Source: Nitrospira sp. (lineage in GTDB: Bacteria; Nitrospirota; Nitrospiria; Nitrospirales; Nitrospiraceae). From it: 64,000 bases of DNA. The notes beneath the pieces are model-generated. The model did not search any database, was not told where the DNA came from, and saw only the letters and a program-made list of their open reading frames with translations. The DNA lies in the NCBI GenBank assembly GCA_024998565.1, contig JACOEM010000003.1:62001-126000 (forward strand), written 5' to 3'. A program made the translations under genes and the position numbers. Positions 16,814-25,835 of this stretch are shown here, piece after piece. How positions within the stretch are numbered: position 1 is the stretch's first letter; each line of letters opens with the position of its first letter.

Positions 16814-19800
16814 CAGATTTCCTCCAGAGTCGCGGGCGCGGTCGAAGACACAGGGGGACGTTCCCGGCGGATAAGTACGAGTGAGTGCATGATGGGGACC
16901 ACCAACAACGTCATGATCGTGCTGACCGCCAACCCGCCGACCACCGCGCGAGCCAGGGGCACCATGGTTTCATTGCCTTCGCCGAAGCCGAGGGCCAGCG
17001 GCAGCAGGCCGAGAATCGTCGCAAGGGCCGTCATGAGGATCGGACGAATGCGTCGCCGTCCCGCCTCGAGCACGGCATGTTCGGCCGTGGCTCCATGACG
17101 GACCATACGATTGGCAAAGTCGACCAGCAGAATACTGTTCGACACCACGATGCCCATCATCATCAGCGTTCCGATCATCGACTCGACGTTCACGGACGTG
17201 TTGGTGAGATGCAACGTCAAGACCGTGCCGATCCATCCCAGCGGAACCGCCACCAGGATGATGAGGGGATCGATGAACGACCGGAACAACGCCACCATGA
17301 CCAGATAGATCAGCACCACGGCGAGGGGCAGGGCCAGCGCGAAGTTTTGGATTGCGCCGCGCATGTTGGCCACTTCGCCGCGCAGTTGTACCGTCACGTC
17401 CTTGGGCAGGGGCACGCCGGCCAGGGCCGTTTCAATGTCTTTGGCCACATGGCCGAGATCGTTTCCGACCGGTGTCACCAACACGTTGATCAAGCGCGAG
17501 AGATCATAGTGGTCCACTGAATCCGGGCCGGTTTTGAATTTCAGGGATGCCACATCCCGCAACATGACCGGCGGTCCGCGCCGGTCGTCTCCCGTGGCGT
17601 AATACCCGCTGGCCATGTCCATTTGCCGTCCGGCAAACGGCGTATTCTGCAGCGCCAGCGTGGAGCCTTGCATACCGCCGCCAGTGAGGCTGGCCGTCGG
17701 CAGCAGCGGTGTGCGCGCGCCGATGATGGGAATGTTCAACAGATCTTCCGTCGTCGTGAGCGATTGCTCCGGATACTGGGCCAGCAGGAAATAGCCGTTT
17801 GCGGTCTTGGGATCCAGCCAGTAGTTGGGGGAGAGGGCCAGGTTGGAGCTGATGCCGGTGATGACATCGACGACCACGCGATTCTGGTTGATGCCGTAGT
17901 ACGCGGCTTTGGTGCGATCCACATCGATATGCAGCTCGGGATAACTCTTGCCCTGCTTGATTCGCACATCGACCGTGTTAGGCACTTGCGCGATCCGTTG
18001 CTGGATCTGCTCCGCGACCGGCCGGATGACCTCGAGACTGGGGCCTTTGACCTGGATGTCGATCGGAGCCTTGAGGCCGAAGTTCAACACATCGCTGATG
18101 ATACCGCCGGTTTGAAAGGCGATCTCGACACCGGGCAGCGAAGACTTGAACTTCTTGCGAAGGTCCGCGATGTAGTCTTCCGTGTGACCCTGATGTCCGG
18201 TCACCAGGTTTACCAGCACGAAGGCCGTATGGTTTCCGGTGTTCGGAGCGAAGCGCGCCGCATCGCCGAAGTAAAGACCCGTGTTCGAGATCACTTCTTC
18301 CAGATCGCCCTTGGGAATCGTATCGTGCACGAGTTGCTCGATTTGACCCACGATGGCCGTGGTCTTTTCGATCCGTGATCCTTCCGGCGCCATCACCAGC
18401 ATGGTGAAATTGCCCGCATCGACCTTGGGGAAGAACTCGGTGTGGAGACGGGGCAGCAGGAAGACCGCGGTCGCGACCAGGGCGAGTGCAGCCAAGCCGA
18501 TCACGACGGGCTTGAACCGTACACCGGCGGTGAGCAGCGGTTCGTAGATCGCAAGCACATACCGGAACCACCCCTCGTCGGCCGACGCCTCATGTTCGGA
18601 AGACTTGGCGTGCCCCGCCTGGTAGAGCCAGGCCAACACGACCGGCGTCACCGACATGGAGACGACATAGTCGGCCAACATGGCGAAGGCGACGGTCATC
18701 GCCAGCGGCACGAAGAGATACTTCACGATGCCGGTAAAAAACATGATCGGCAGGTAGACGATGAGGATGCAGATCGTGGCCACCAGGATCGGCAGCGTCA
18801 GCTCCATGGCGCTGTCCTCGGCTGCCGAACGTCCGTCCTTGCCCATTTCCAAATGCCGATGCAGGTTCTCCTGCACCACGATGTTGTTGTCCAGCAGGGT
18901 GCCGATGACCAGGGCGAGTCCGCCCAGCGTCATCAAGTTCACGCTTTGGCCGGTCAGGTAGAGCGCGACCAGCGCGGCGGTCAGAGAGAGGGGAATGGCC
19001 AGTCCGACCACGAGCGCTGCCTTCACGCTGGCCAGGAAAATGAAAATCATGAGGCCGGCCAGTCCGGCGCCCAGGAGTCCCTCTTTTTGGAGATTCGCGA
19101 TGGCCTGGCGGATGTACAGCGACTGGTCGTAGAGAAACTTGACGGTCGTGCCCGCTGGAATCTCCGTGAGCTTCGACAGTTTCGCGCGAATGCCGTCGGT
19201 GACTTCCAGCGTGTTGGCGCCTTCCTGCCTGGTGATCGGAATATAGGTCGCCTCGCGGCCGTTCACCCGCACGATCGAGGTCTGCACCGCGGCGCTGTCG
19301 GCGGCGGTGCCGATGTCGCGGATCAACACCGGCGTGCCGTTCACGATCTTGATGGGGATGTCGTTGATCTTGTCCACCACGTCCACGAGACTGTTGGAGT
19401 AGACGTAGTAGTCGAGGTCCCCGATCTTGATGTCGCCGGCGGGAATAATGGCGCTCTGCGCATTCAGTGCATTCACCACCTCGGAGGGAGAGACGCCGCG
19501 CGCGAGTAGCCGTTGCTGGTCGAGGAACACGGTGATCTGTCGGACCTTGCCGCCCAACGGCGGGCCGAAGGAAATGCCCGGGATGGTGGCGATCTGCTGG
19601 CGCACGTTGAAGTAGGCCAGGTCGCGGATTTCCTTGGGGCCGAGCGTGTCGCTGGAGATGGAGAGGTAGCCCACCGGCAGACTCGACACACCGAACTTAT
19701 AGACGGAGGGCGGATAGACGCCGGGCGGCAGCAGGCGAATGATGCTGTAGGCCAGGCTGGTCAGTTCCGACTGGGCCGAATCGATCCCGTAGTCCGGCTG

Positions 19801-20082
19801 AAAGAAGACTTTGATGTAACTCATCCCCGAGAGCGATTGGGATTCGATGTGCTCGACGTAACTCGCCTCGACGAAGCGCTGCTCCATCTTGAGCGTGATC
19901 GCTCCCTCCATTTCGCTGGGGCTCAAGCCGCGATAGAAGGTGGTGACGAGAATCGACGGCAGCTTGATCTCGGGAAAGATGTCCACGCGCATTTTCTGAT
20001 AGGACACGGCGCCCAGGATCAGCGCGATCATGCAGATCGCAAAGACGGCGTAGGGATTTTTGAGGGCGGCGCGCGTCAGCAT
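16813..20082 (-). CDS. RND efflux permease, HAE1/AcrB type
   Basis: A 1089-residue inner-membrane pump with the duplicated RND layout: TM1 (about 10-30), a large periplasmic domain, TM2-6 (about 330-500), a second periplasmic domain, and TM8-12 (about 905-1070). In the TM4 segment the usual Asp-Asp pair is Asp 398-Asn 399. In TM10 the position of the AcrB relay Lys is Ser 981 (VVSNSILLVDF). The relay therefore differs from AcrB, although the family identity is clear. It overlaps the receiver gene by seven bases and the adaptor gene by one. Export of drugs, lipophiles or metabolites is possible; no metal-binding signature was noted. Confidence 0.92.
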   Translation of the reverse strand: MLTRAALKNPYAVFAICMIALILGAVSYQKMRVDIFPEIKLPSILVTTFYRGLSPSEMEGAITLKMEQRFVEASYVEHIESQSLSGMSYIKVFFQPDYGIDSAQSELTSLAYSIIRLLPPGVYPPSVYKFGVSSLPVGYLSISSDTLGPKEIRDLAYFNVRQQIATIPGISFGPPLGGKVRQITVFLDQQRLLARGVSPSEVVNALNAQSAIIPAGDIKIGDLDYYVYSNSLVDVVDKINDIPIKIVNGTPVLIRDIGTAADSAAVQTSIVRVNGREATYIPITRQEGANTLEVTDGIRAKLSKLTEIPAGTTVKFLYDQSLYIRQAIANLQKEGLLGAGLAGLMIFIFLASVKAALVVGLAIPLSLTAALVALYLTGQSVNLMTLGGLALVIGTLLDNNIVVQENLHRHLEMGKDGRSAAEDSAMELTLPILVATICILIVYLPIMFFTGIVKYLFVPLAMTVAFAMLADYVVSMSVTPVVLAWLYQAGHAKSSEHEASADEGWFRYVLAIYEPLLTAGVRFKPVVIGLAALALVATAVFLLPRLHTEFFPKVDAGNFTMLVMAPEGSRIEKTTAIVGQIEQLVHDTIPKGDLEEVISNTGLYFGDAARFAPNTGNHTAFVLVNLVTGHQGHTEDYIADLRKKFKSSLPGVEIAFQTGGIISDVLNFGLKAPIDIQVKGPSLEVIRPVAEQIQQRIAQVPNTVDVRIKQGKSYPELHIDVDRTKAAYYGINQNRVVVDVITGISSNLALSPNYWLDPKTANGYFLLAQYPEQSLTTTEDLLNIPIIGARTPLLPTASLTGGGMQGSTLALQNTPFAGRQMDMASGYYATGDDRRGPPVMLRDVASLKFKTGPDSVDHYDLSRLINVLVTPVGNDLGHVAKDIETALAGVPLPKDVTVQLRGEVANMRGAIQNFALALPLAVVLIYLVMVALFRSFIDPLIILVAVPLGWIGTVLTLHLTNTSVNVESMIGTLMMMGIVVSNSILLVDFANRMVRHGATAEHAVLEAGRRRIRPILMTALATILGLLPLALGFGEGNETMVPLARAVVGGLAVSTIMTLLVVPIMHSLVLIRRERPPVSSTAPATLEEI

Positions 20083-20504
20083 GAGGTGGCCATCCGTCTT
20101 GTACAGTTGTGTTCCAGCCAGAATTTCCAGAGGTGCAGGGAGAGGCTCACCAGATCATCGAATTGTCCCGGCTTGACCACGTAGCCGTTGGCTCCGGCCT
20201 GGTAGCAGGCCCGCACATCCATGGCGTCGTCGGAGCTGGTGAGAATCACCACTGGAATGGGCGCCAATCGCGCATCCTGCTTCAGGCGTTTCAGCACATC
20301 CACCCCGCGTTCTCCCTGTAATTTGAGGTCGAGCAGGATCAAGCCCGGTTCATCGCTGGGTACGTGATCGTTGAGATAGGTCATTGCCGCACGGCTGCCA
20401 TCGGTGATCTCCAAGCGACCCTTGTATCCGGACTGCGTCAGGGCCTGGCGAAAGAGTTCACATTCGCCGGGGCTGTCGTCGATGAGCAGGATAGATGAGG
20501 GCAT
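20076..20504 (-). CDS. Receiver-only response regulator
   Basis: A 142-residue CheY-like receiver domain with no output domain. The acidic pocket is Asp 9-Asp 10, the phosphoacceptor is Asp 59 (LILLDLKL), the switch Thr is 89 (ILTSSDD) and the conserved Lys is 111 (YVVKP). This resembles the Rcp1-like subgroup that works in phosphorelays with hybrid kinases. Its 3' end overlaps the RND pump start by seven bases, so it is translationally coupled as first gene of the efflux operon. No histidine kinase lies in the window, so its partner is unknown. Confidence 0.85.
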   Translation of the reverse strand: MPSSILLIDDSPGECELFRQALTQSGYKGRLEITDGSRAAMTYLNDHVPSDEPGLILLDLKLQGERGVDVLKRLKQDARLAPIPVVILTSSDDAMDVRACYQAGANGYVVKPGQFDDLVSLSLHLWKFWLEHNCTRRMATSC

Positions 20505-20665
20505 CGCGTATACATCCGGTTACTTCTGAAGCAGCACAGAGCAGGAGCCGTGCCGGAGCAACTCTCTATGCAGTCATTTCAGAAAGTGTGTGAGAAAACG
20601 ACGGCTTAGTCCTGCGCGTCCGGGTCTGAAGGGGAGGAGGGGGCCTTGTCGGCCGGCGCGGAGGC

Positions 20666-20700
20666 TGGAGAAACTCCATAGAGTCTAGGGAGTTTCTCCA
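20666..20700 (-). terminator. Perfect 12-bp hairpin downstream of the CZB gene
   Basis: TGGAGAAACTCC (20666-20677) pairs perfectly with 20689-20700 across an 11-base loop. It lies 18 bases beyond the stop of the CZB gene, in the direction of that gene's transcription and upstream of the receiver gene. There is no T-tract, but the stem is strong. It probably separates the CZB transcript from the efflux operon. Confidence 0.5.
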
Positions 20701-20718
20701 GAGCATGGCCGCGCTCGA

Positions 20719-21093
20719 TTAGGCTGCCTTCGTGGCTGTCTTCTTCCACTCCATCATCTTGGCCGTCAACTTGGACGAGGCCGCCGTGTACTCACCCTTA
20801 AAGCCGATCGACGCTTCCGCGCCGGGTTTATCTCCCGATTGCACCTTGGTGACGACCGTCGCCGCGACCTTGTGGAAGGCCTTGTGCAGTTCGAGGATCT
20901 CTTTGTAATAGGGGTCTGTGGCGGCGGGGGTACCGGCCAGACTATACAGCCACTTGCCGAATTCGCAGCGGTTGTCCACACCGACTTCTGCCGGGACCAG
21001 TGCCAGCGTGCCGTCGATGTTCTGCCGCAGTTTCACCTTCCACGCGCCATGCGCACCGATTGCCTTGTCGATTTGTTCGATGATGTTGGACAT
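20719..21093 (-). CDS. Stand-alone CZB (chemoreceptor zinc-binding) domain protein
   Basis: A 124-residue cytosolic helical bundle made only of a CZB domain. The zinc ligands His 15, Cys 43 (in NRCEFGKWLY), His 70 and His 74 (LHKAFHKV) are all present. In chemoreceptors and diguanylate cyclases, CZB senses zinc or hypochlorous acid; here there is no effector domain, so it would have to signal through a partner. A GGGAGG ribosome-binding site precedes the ATG at 21093. It lies upstream of the receiver/efflux operon on the same strand, separated by a hairpin. Confidence 0.82.
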   Translation of the reverse strand: MSNIIEQIDKAIGAHGAWKVKLRQNIDGTLALVPAEVGVDNRCEFGKWLYSLAGTPAATDPYYKEILELHKAFHKVAATVVTKVQSGDKPGAEASIGFKGEYTAASSKLTAKMMEWKKTATKAA

Positions 21094-21443
21094 GCGACCT
21101 CCCGGGAAATAAAGAAAAGGGTTTCCTGTTCCTGTATCGGAGGGAGGGGGGGAAGGCTTGAGGGGGGAGGAGCGTGGCCTGGTCGTCCTCTTGCTTGCGG
21201 AACGTGCGGTCTATGAAGGCCCTCGTTGGATACGCACAGTTGCACGATGCCCCGAGGCCAGCTCACTGGACAAAATCGTGATGCCTGCCAGGCATTTGTC
21301 GATCTGCCTCCAGGGCTTTTCCTAGCCTCCCCGGCTGGCAGAAATGAGTAGCATGGTTCAGGACGACTTGGCCGTAGGTACGAGAGATAGCAGAGGTGTG
21401 GCTGCGACCACAGTGCTTCGGTCAGTCCAGGAGGAACGCGATC
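21094..21443. other. Intergenic region between the divergent CZB and MFS genes
   Basis: These 350 bases hold the 5' regions of two divergent genes. I see the ribosome-binding site of the CZB gene at the left end and that of the MFS gene (AGGAGGA at 21429-21435) at the right end. No convincing gene, tRNA or strong promoter is visible. Confidence 0.5.
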
Positions 21444-22705
21444 ATGTCAGAGGATGGTTCAGTCTCGATTCCAAGCCGCGGGTGGCGTCTCATTCAAACC
21501 AGAGATTTCGGGCTGCTGTGGTGGGGGCAGACCACCTCTCAGATCGGAGAGGGCTTAAACAAGGTTGCGCTTCTCTGGTTCGTCTATGAACTGACCGGCT
21601 CGGTCATGAAGATGACCATGGTCGGACTTCTCCAGACCATTCCCCCGCTTTTGTTCGGTCCGCTGATCGGCGTATACCTGGACCGGCTGCCGAAAAAAGC
21701 CGTCATGATCTGGGTCGATCTGCTTCGCGCACTGCTCACCGTTCTCATCCCGGCGCTATATGCCATGGACATGCTGTCGATCGAGGGACTCTATGGACTG
21801 ATTTTTCTGACATCGGTGGTCTCCACCGTATTCGGTCCCGCGCTGGTGTCGGCCGTGCCGTTATTGGTTCGACCTTCGGAGCTGATGTCGGCGAATGCGC
21901 TCATTCAAGGCACGAACAATATCGGCATGTTGCTCGGGCCGGCGATCAGCGGCGTGATGATTGCACTCATCAACGCGGAGAATGTGTTGTTCGTCAACTC
22001 CGCCACCTTCCTTCTTTCGGCCCTGTGCCTGATGCCGATTCGCTTCAGCATCCCTCATGTTGCAGCGAGGAATGCTTCCTCCTCCGTGTGGGACGAGCTC
22101 AAGGTCGGATTTCGTTTCGTGTTCGGGCAGCACCCATGGTATTGACCCTGGTGATCATTTCATCGCTCTACAATCTGGGTGTGAGCGCCTTCGTCTTCAT
22201 CTTGCCGGTCTATGCCAAGGAGTTTCTCCAAGTCGGGCCCGTGCAACTGGGTTGGTTGTGGTCCGCGCTGGGTGTGGGGATGTTGGCGGCCTCGACCTGG
22301 CTGGCGTGGAAAAAACAGAGTGACATGCAGGGGCGCTTACGTATCGTCGTCAGCGGCATGACCATCGGCGGCCTTGCGGTCTGTAGGGTGAGCCTGCTGG
22401 AGACGCCTCTGGTCGCGGCGGCGATCGTCATCATCGTGGGCGGCAGTACGGCGGTGCTCAATCCCATCGTGTGGGCGGTGCTTCAGGAAGTGACACCGGA
22501 ACATTTGATCGGCCGCGTGCTCACGACGTTTAGTGTTGGCTCCATGGCCTCCGCCATGGCGGGGATGACGGGATTCGGGTGGGTGGCCGACGCGCTCGGT
22601 CCCGCTACGAGCCTGATGGGGCTGGGGCTTGTGCTCCTGCTCACCGCAGCCGTGGCGGTGTCATGTGTTCGCAGAGCCCGTCCCGTTCTTGTCGCGCAGG
22701 CATGA
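21444..22705 (+). pseudogene. MFS exporter (EntS-like), broken by a one-base frameshift
   Basis: Two overlapping frames together encode one 12-helix major facilitator related to the enterobactin-exporter group. The first frame (ATG 21444, good AGGAGGA site) ends with a stop at 22143-22145 just after GQHPWY. The second frame continues from about 22139 with VLTLVIISSLYNLG, aligning without gap to the intact paralogue at 22867 (RTLLILIVLASVYTFG). The full span of 1262 bases is one short of 421 codons, so a single-base deletion near 22134-22142 explains it. Either it is a recent pseudogene or an assembly error. Confidence 0.85.
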
Positions 22706-22866
22706 TGATCCTCACAGGTGGCGAACACCTGACTGTCTGCATGGAACGAACGCGATGATATGTGGCAAGCGAGCCCTCGTGAGCGGAAGGACCATGCGTG
22801 AGACATTTCTCAGCGCCACCCATTCCTACTGATTCCACTCCTGCGGTAAACGTTTATACTGGCGGT

Positions 22867-24114
22867 ATGGCCCAAGCCCATCGGTGGCTGCTCACACGCG
22901 ATTTCAGTCTCATGTGGTGGAGCCAGGTACTGTCCCAGGTTGCTGAAGGCATCAGCAAGCTGGCCTTGCTCTGGTTCGTCTATGCGGTGACCGGCTCGCC
23001 GCTCAAGACGACCGTCATCGGGCTTCTACAGACGCTCCCGCCGATTCTCTTCGGGCCGTTCATCGGTGTGATCGTCGATCGCTTCCCCAAGAAAACCATC
23101 CTCATCGGGAGCGATGTCGCCAGAGGAGTACTCATCGGACTCATCCCCTGCCTGGTCTCGGTGGAAAACTTTACCGTCGGGTCGCTCTACCTTCTTACCT
23201 TTCTCTACGGTGTCGCCACGGCTGTATTTGTGCCCACGCTCTCATCCGCCGTTCCCTTCATGGTCACTCGCCCTCAATTCACGGCGGCGAATGCGCTCCT
23301 CCAGAGCACGACCAGTCTGGGTATCATCATCGGGCCGGCGGTCAGCGGACTCGGTATTGCGTTTGTCGGTTCACAAGACGTGCTCTGCCTGAACGCTATG
23401 ACCTATTTTGCATCAGCGGCTTGTCTGCTGCCGATCCGGCTGCGAGTGACAGAGACCGTGCAGATTAACGGCGGGGGATGGAGACCATTCATCCGGCATC
23501 TGTTCGAAGGGATACGATATGCCTTTGTCACCCACCGCACGTTGCTGATCCTGATTGTCCTCGCGTCGGTCTATACGTTCGGCAGCGGCGCGTTCACGAC
23601 ACTGTTCCCTGTCTTTGGTCGCCATCTGCTCGGGCTCGGGCCGGTCGAGGTCGGGTATCTCTGGTCCTGGCTTGGAGTGGGGTTGCTGCTCTCTTCAATC
23701 GGGCTGATCCGGATGAGCGGGTGGGACCTTTCGCAGCGCCTCGCAGTGATCACGCTCTCCTGCGCCCTCGCGGGGTTGGCCTTGTTGGGCCTGACGTGGA
23801 CGGATGATTTGCGCCTGGCGGCCGTACTCGTGGGCTGCATCGGCATCGGCTTCGGCGCGTGGACCCCCATCGCCTGGGGCATTATTCAGGAAGTGGCTCC
23901 GGCGGGAATGGTCGGCCGCGTGATGGCGGTCTATACGGCGAGTGCCACCGCGACATCCATGCTCGGCATGAGTGCATTCGGCTGGGTGGCGGAGTCGTTC
24001 GGCTCTGTCGCCAGCCTCATTGGGATCGGCGGAGTGATGTGTGTCTTGGCAGGGGGGAGTGCCTGGTTTGGGAAGAAGATTGGTGTGGCCAAAATCGAGA
24101 AAGCAGATGTGTGA
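22867..24114 (+). CDS. MFS transporter, EntS-like exporter family
   Basis: A 415-residue inner-membrane protein with 12 predicted helices. The motif-A-like loop is VDRFPKKT after TM2. It is paralogous to the broken gene just upstream, with alignable segments throughout (LLTRDFSLMWWSQVLSQVAEG against LIQTRDFGLLWWGQTTSQIGEG). The ATG at 22867 matches the paralogue's N-terminus. A TATACT hexamer six bases upstream could give a leaderless mRNA. An alternative GTG at 22798 has a ribosome-binding site and would add 23 residues. Relatives export siderophores or drugs; the substrate here is unknown. Confidence 0.85.
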   Translation: MAQAHRWLLTRDFSLMWWSQVLSQVAEGISKLALLWFVYAVTGSPLKTTVIGLLQTLPPILFGPFIGVIVDRFPKKTILIGSDVARGVLIGLIPCLVSVENFTVGSLYLLTFLYGVATAVFVPTLSSAVPFMVTRPQFTAANALLQSTTSLGIIIGPAVSGLGIAFVGSQDVLCLNAMTYFASAACLLPIRLRVTETVQINGGGWRPFIRHLFEGIRYAFVTHRTLLILIVLASVYTFGSGAFTTLFPVFGRHLLGLGPVEVGYLWSWLGVGLLLSSIGLIRMSGWDLSQRLAVITLSCALAGLALLGLTWTDDLRLAAVLVGCIGIGFGAWTPIAWGIIQEVAPAGMVGRVMAVYTASATATSMLGMSAFGWVAESFGSVASLIGIGGVMCVLAGGSAWFGKKIGVAKIEKADV

Positions 24115-24164
24115 CGTGCAGTTGCCGGCTTGTCTCATGCGCGAAAAAAAGCGACAATGCGTCG

Positions 24165-24704
24165 ATGCAACGCCTACGAGGTCGATCGAGCCGTACTCCT
24201 CGATGTATTGTGATTGCCGGGCCGAACGGCGCGGGGAAAACCACATTCGCTCGAGAGTTTCTTCCACGTGAGGGCGGAGTCATCCATTTCGTGAATGCCG
24301 ATCTCATTGCGAGCGGGCTGTCGCCACTCAAGCCGGAATTGGCAGCCAGGCAGGGAGGGCGCCTGTTGCTGATGGAGTTGAATCGATTGGCTGGTGCTCG
24401 GGCAAACTTTGCTTTTGAGACGACTTTGAGCGGGCGGACCTATCTCAAGCTGTTAGCACAGTGGAAGGCGGATGGATATCGAATTGAAATCGTATTCCTC
24501 TCCTTGCCTTCCGTTGCCCTGGCCCTCCAGCGGATTGCCGTGCGGGTGCGTCAGGGAGGGCATGATGTACCACGGGCCGATGTCGTGCGTCGATTTCGTC
24601 GGAGCCTGAAGAATTTTCATATGCTATGCCGGGATCTGGCAGACAAGTGGTCCATCTATGATAATTCAGGGGCGGTGCCGAGACTGGTGGAGGGGAAGTC
24701 ATGA
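24165..24704 (+). CDS. Zeta-toxin-like P-loop kinase
   Basis: A 179-residue ATPase with Walker A AGPNGAGKTT (18-27), NADLIASGLSP (44-54, Asp 46 is a likely catalytic base), FAFETTLSG (82-90) and a basic lid RVRQGG. These match the zeta toxin/UDP-GlcNAc-kinase-like family. Zeta toxins phosphorylate the cell-wall precursor UDP-N-acetylglucosamine, but short chromosomal members like this are functionally unproven. The frame is open far upstream into the MFS gene; the ATG at 24165 is the first sensible start. Its stop overlaps the next gene by four bases. No epsilon antitoxin is recognised. Confidence 0.8.
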   Translation: MQRLRGRSSRTPRCIVIAGPNGAGKTTFAREFLPREGGVIHFVNADLIASGLSPLKPELAARQGGRLLLMELNRLAGARANFAFETTLSGRTYLKLLAQWKADGYRIEIVFLSLPSVALALQRIAVRVRQGGHDVPRADVVRRFRRSLKNFHMLCRDLADKWSIYDNSGAVPRLVEGKS

Positions 24705-24859
24705 AACCGCCAGGCGGAAAAGCCAAGGCTAGCGAATTTTCTAAGCAGGTCGGCGCCGCGCTGCGCCGAGCGGCGAAGGTTGCGCGGAAGACCGCACGCA
24801 TGTACGGCACACCCATCTATGTGTGGGAGAACGGCAAGGTGGTGGCGAAGAAACCGTGA
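24701..24859 (+). CDS. 52-residue basic protein paired with the zeta-like kinase
   Basis: This short gene starts with the ATG in the ATGA overlap at the end of the zeta-like gene. It encodes 52 residues: a Lys/Arg/Ala-rich helix (about 10-33) followed by TPIYVWENGKVVAKKP. The coupling makes co-translation with the kinase almost certain. It may be an antitoxin or accessory peptide, but it is unlike epsilon, so the role is inference. Confidence 0.75.
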   Translation: MKPPGGKAKASEFSKQVGAALRRAAKVARKTARMYGTPIYVWENGKVVAKKP

Positions 24860-25037
24860 CGCCTGTTCCGAGCGAGATGCGAAGACCAACCCGCTAACCG
24901 ATTTCCACGCTCACCTAACATTGCACTTCCTCTTGGAGGCCGTCGGACAGCCGGCAGGGGCCTCGTATTGCCTCATCAGCTTGTCCAAACGTTGATCGCA
25001 TTAGCCACTGCATATTGATCCTCAACGATTGTCGTGC

Positions 25038-25229
25038 TTATTGTCCGGCAAGGCATTCCTCAGCTACCTCGGACTCAACAGCCATAGCCATCAGTCGCTT
25101 TTCCATGGCTTCCGTGATTCCTGCATACACGGTAGCAGCAGCGGCAGACCAAGCCGGGTTGAAGGGCTCGCCCTTGAACGCCGCTTCGGCCGCCTTCGTT
25201 TCGTCATAGGTGAGGGTGCGTTCTCGCAT
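25038..25229 (-). CDS. Small conserved-looking protein of unknown function
   Basis: A 63-residue protein with an excellent AAGGAGG ribosome-binding site before the ATG at 25229. It has a charged N-terminus (RERTLTYDETKAAEAAFKG), a Pro-Trp turn and an Ala-rich helix ending in an acidic segment. There is no signal peptide. The frame stays open upstream to 25286, but the ribosome-binding site fixes the start at 25229. I do not recognise a family. Confidence 0.65.
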   Translation of the reverse strand: MRERTLTYDETKAAEAAFKGEPFNPAWSAAAATVYAGITEAMEKRLMAMAVESEVAEECLAGQ

Positions 25230-25736
25230 GGTGTCCTCCTTGGGTGATTCGACCTTTTGATACTCGCTACTCGAATAAGTGAGCAAACTTAGTGCCAGGT
25301 CAGGTCTTCTGCCCTCTGTGTCACGAAGGTTTCTGCGGCGGAATGCTCAACTGAGAATTCAGGGCTCATGATTCATCCTACCATGAACATATTTTCATAC
25401 AGTTAGCGCGGGGATGTGGCTCGCCATGACCCTAGGAACGGCATCTTTCTACCCTGGTGATTTACTGGGGCAGCCGGCGCGAATTGACCCTGCTGAGTGG
25501 TTCGCATGACGGAAATTGCGTGGATATGACAGTCGGATACATCTGGACATCGGCAAAATGAGATGGGCTGTATCTCTTTCGATGCGGTTGTAGTGAGTGA
25601 ACGGGATGCGATTGTCTCGCTCCGGTCGAGTCACCCTTGTTGCTGGCGGGGTATCGCGTGTGACTTTGGGGTGCAACCTCACGGTTGGACAATATGCTTC
25701 AGTTTCTTCCTTCCTAGTACGTAGTGATTCTTGCCT

Positions 25737-25752
25737 CTAGTAGAGATACTAG
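25737..25752. promoter_or_regulatory. Inverted repeat upstream of the lipoprotein operon
   Basis: CTAGTA and TACTAG flank a GAGA loop, with partial pairing extending outward (CC...GG). It lies about 210 bases before the first operon gene. It could be an operator or RNA hairpin; function is inferred from position only. Confidence 0.3.
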
Positions 25753-25818
25753 GGCGAATTCGTTTCCCAATATCTCCCGTCGGAATGGTTGCATTTCATT
25801 CTCGATAGGGCCATTTGC

Positions 25819-25835
25819 ACGTATTGCGCATACGT
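25819..25835. promoter_or_regulatory. Palindrome upstream of the lipoprotein operon
   Basis: ACGTAT and ATACGT are separated by TGCGC, a perfect 6-5-6 palindrome about 120 bases before the ATG at 25959. Symmetry and position suit a dimeric regulator site. No cognate regulator lies next to it. Confidence 0.35.

Noticed and set aside
17623-19509. Long open frames antisense to the RND pump (17623-18378 and 18442-19509)
   Set aside because: They are by-products of high third-position G+C in the pump gene; the translations are rich in His, Arg, Asp and Gly, have no domain and no ribosome-binding site.
25449-25682. A 77-residue minus-strand frame in the gap before the lipoprotein operon
   Set aside because: No start signal and biased His/Arg/Pro composition; nothing protein-like.
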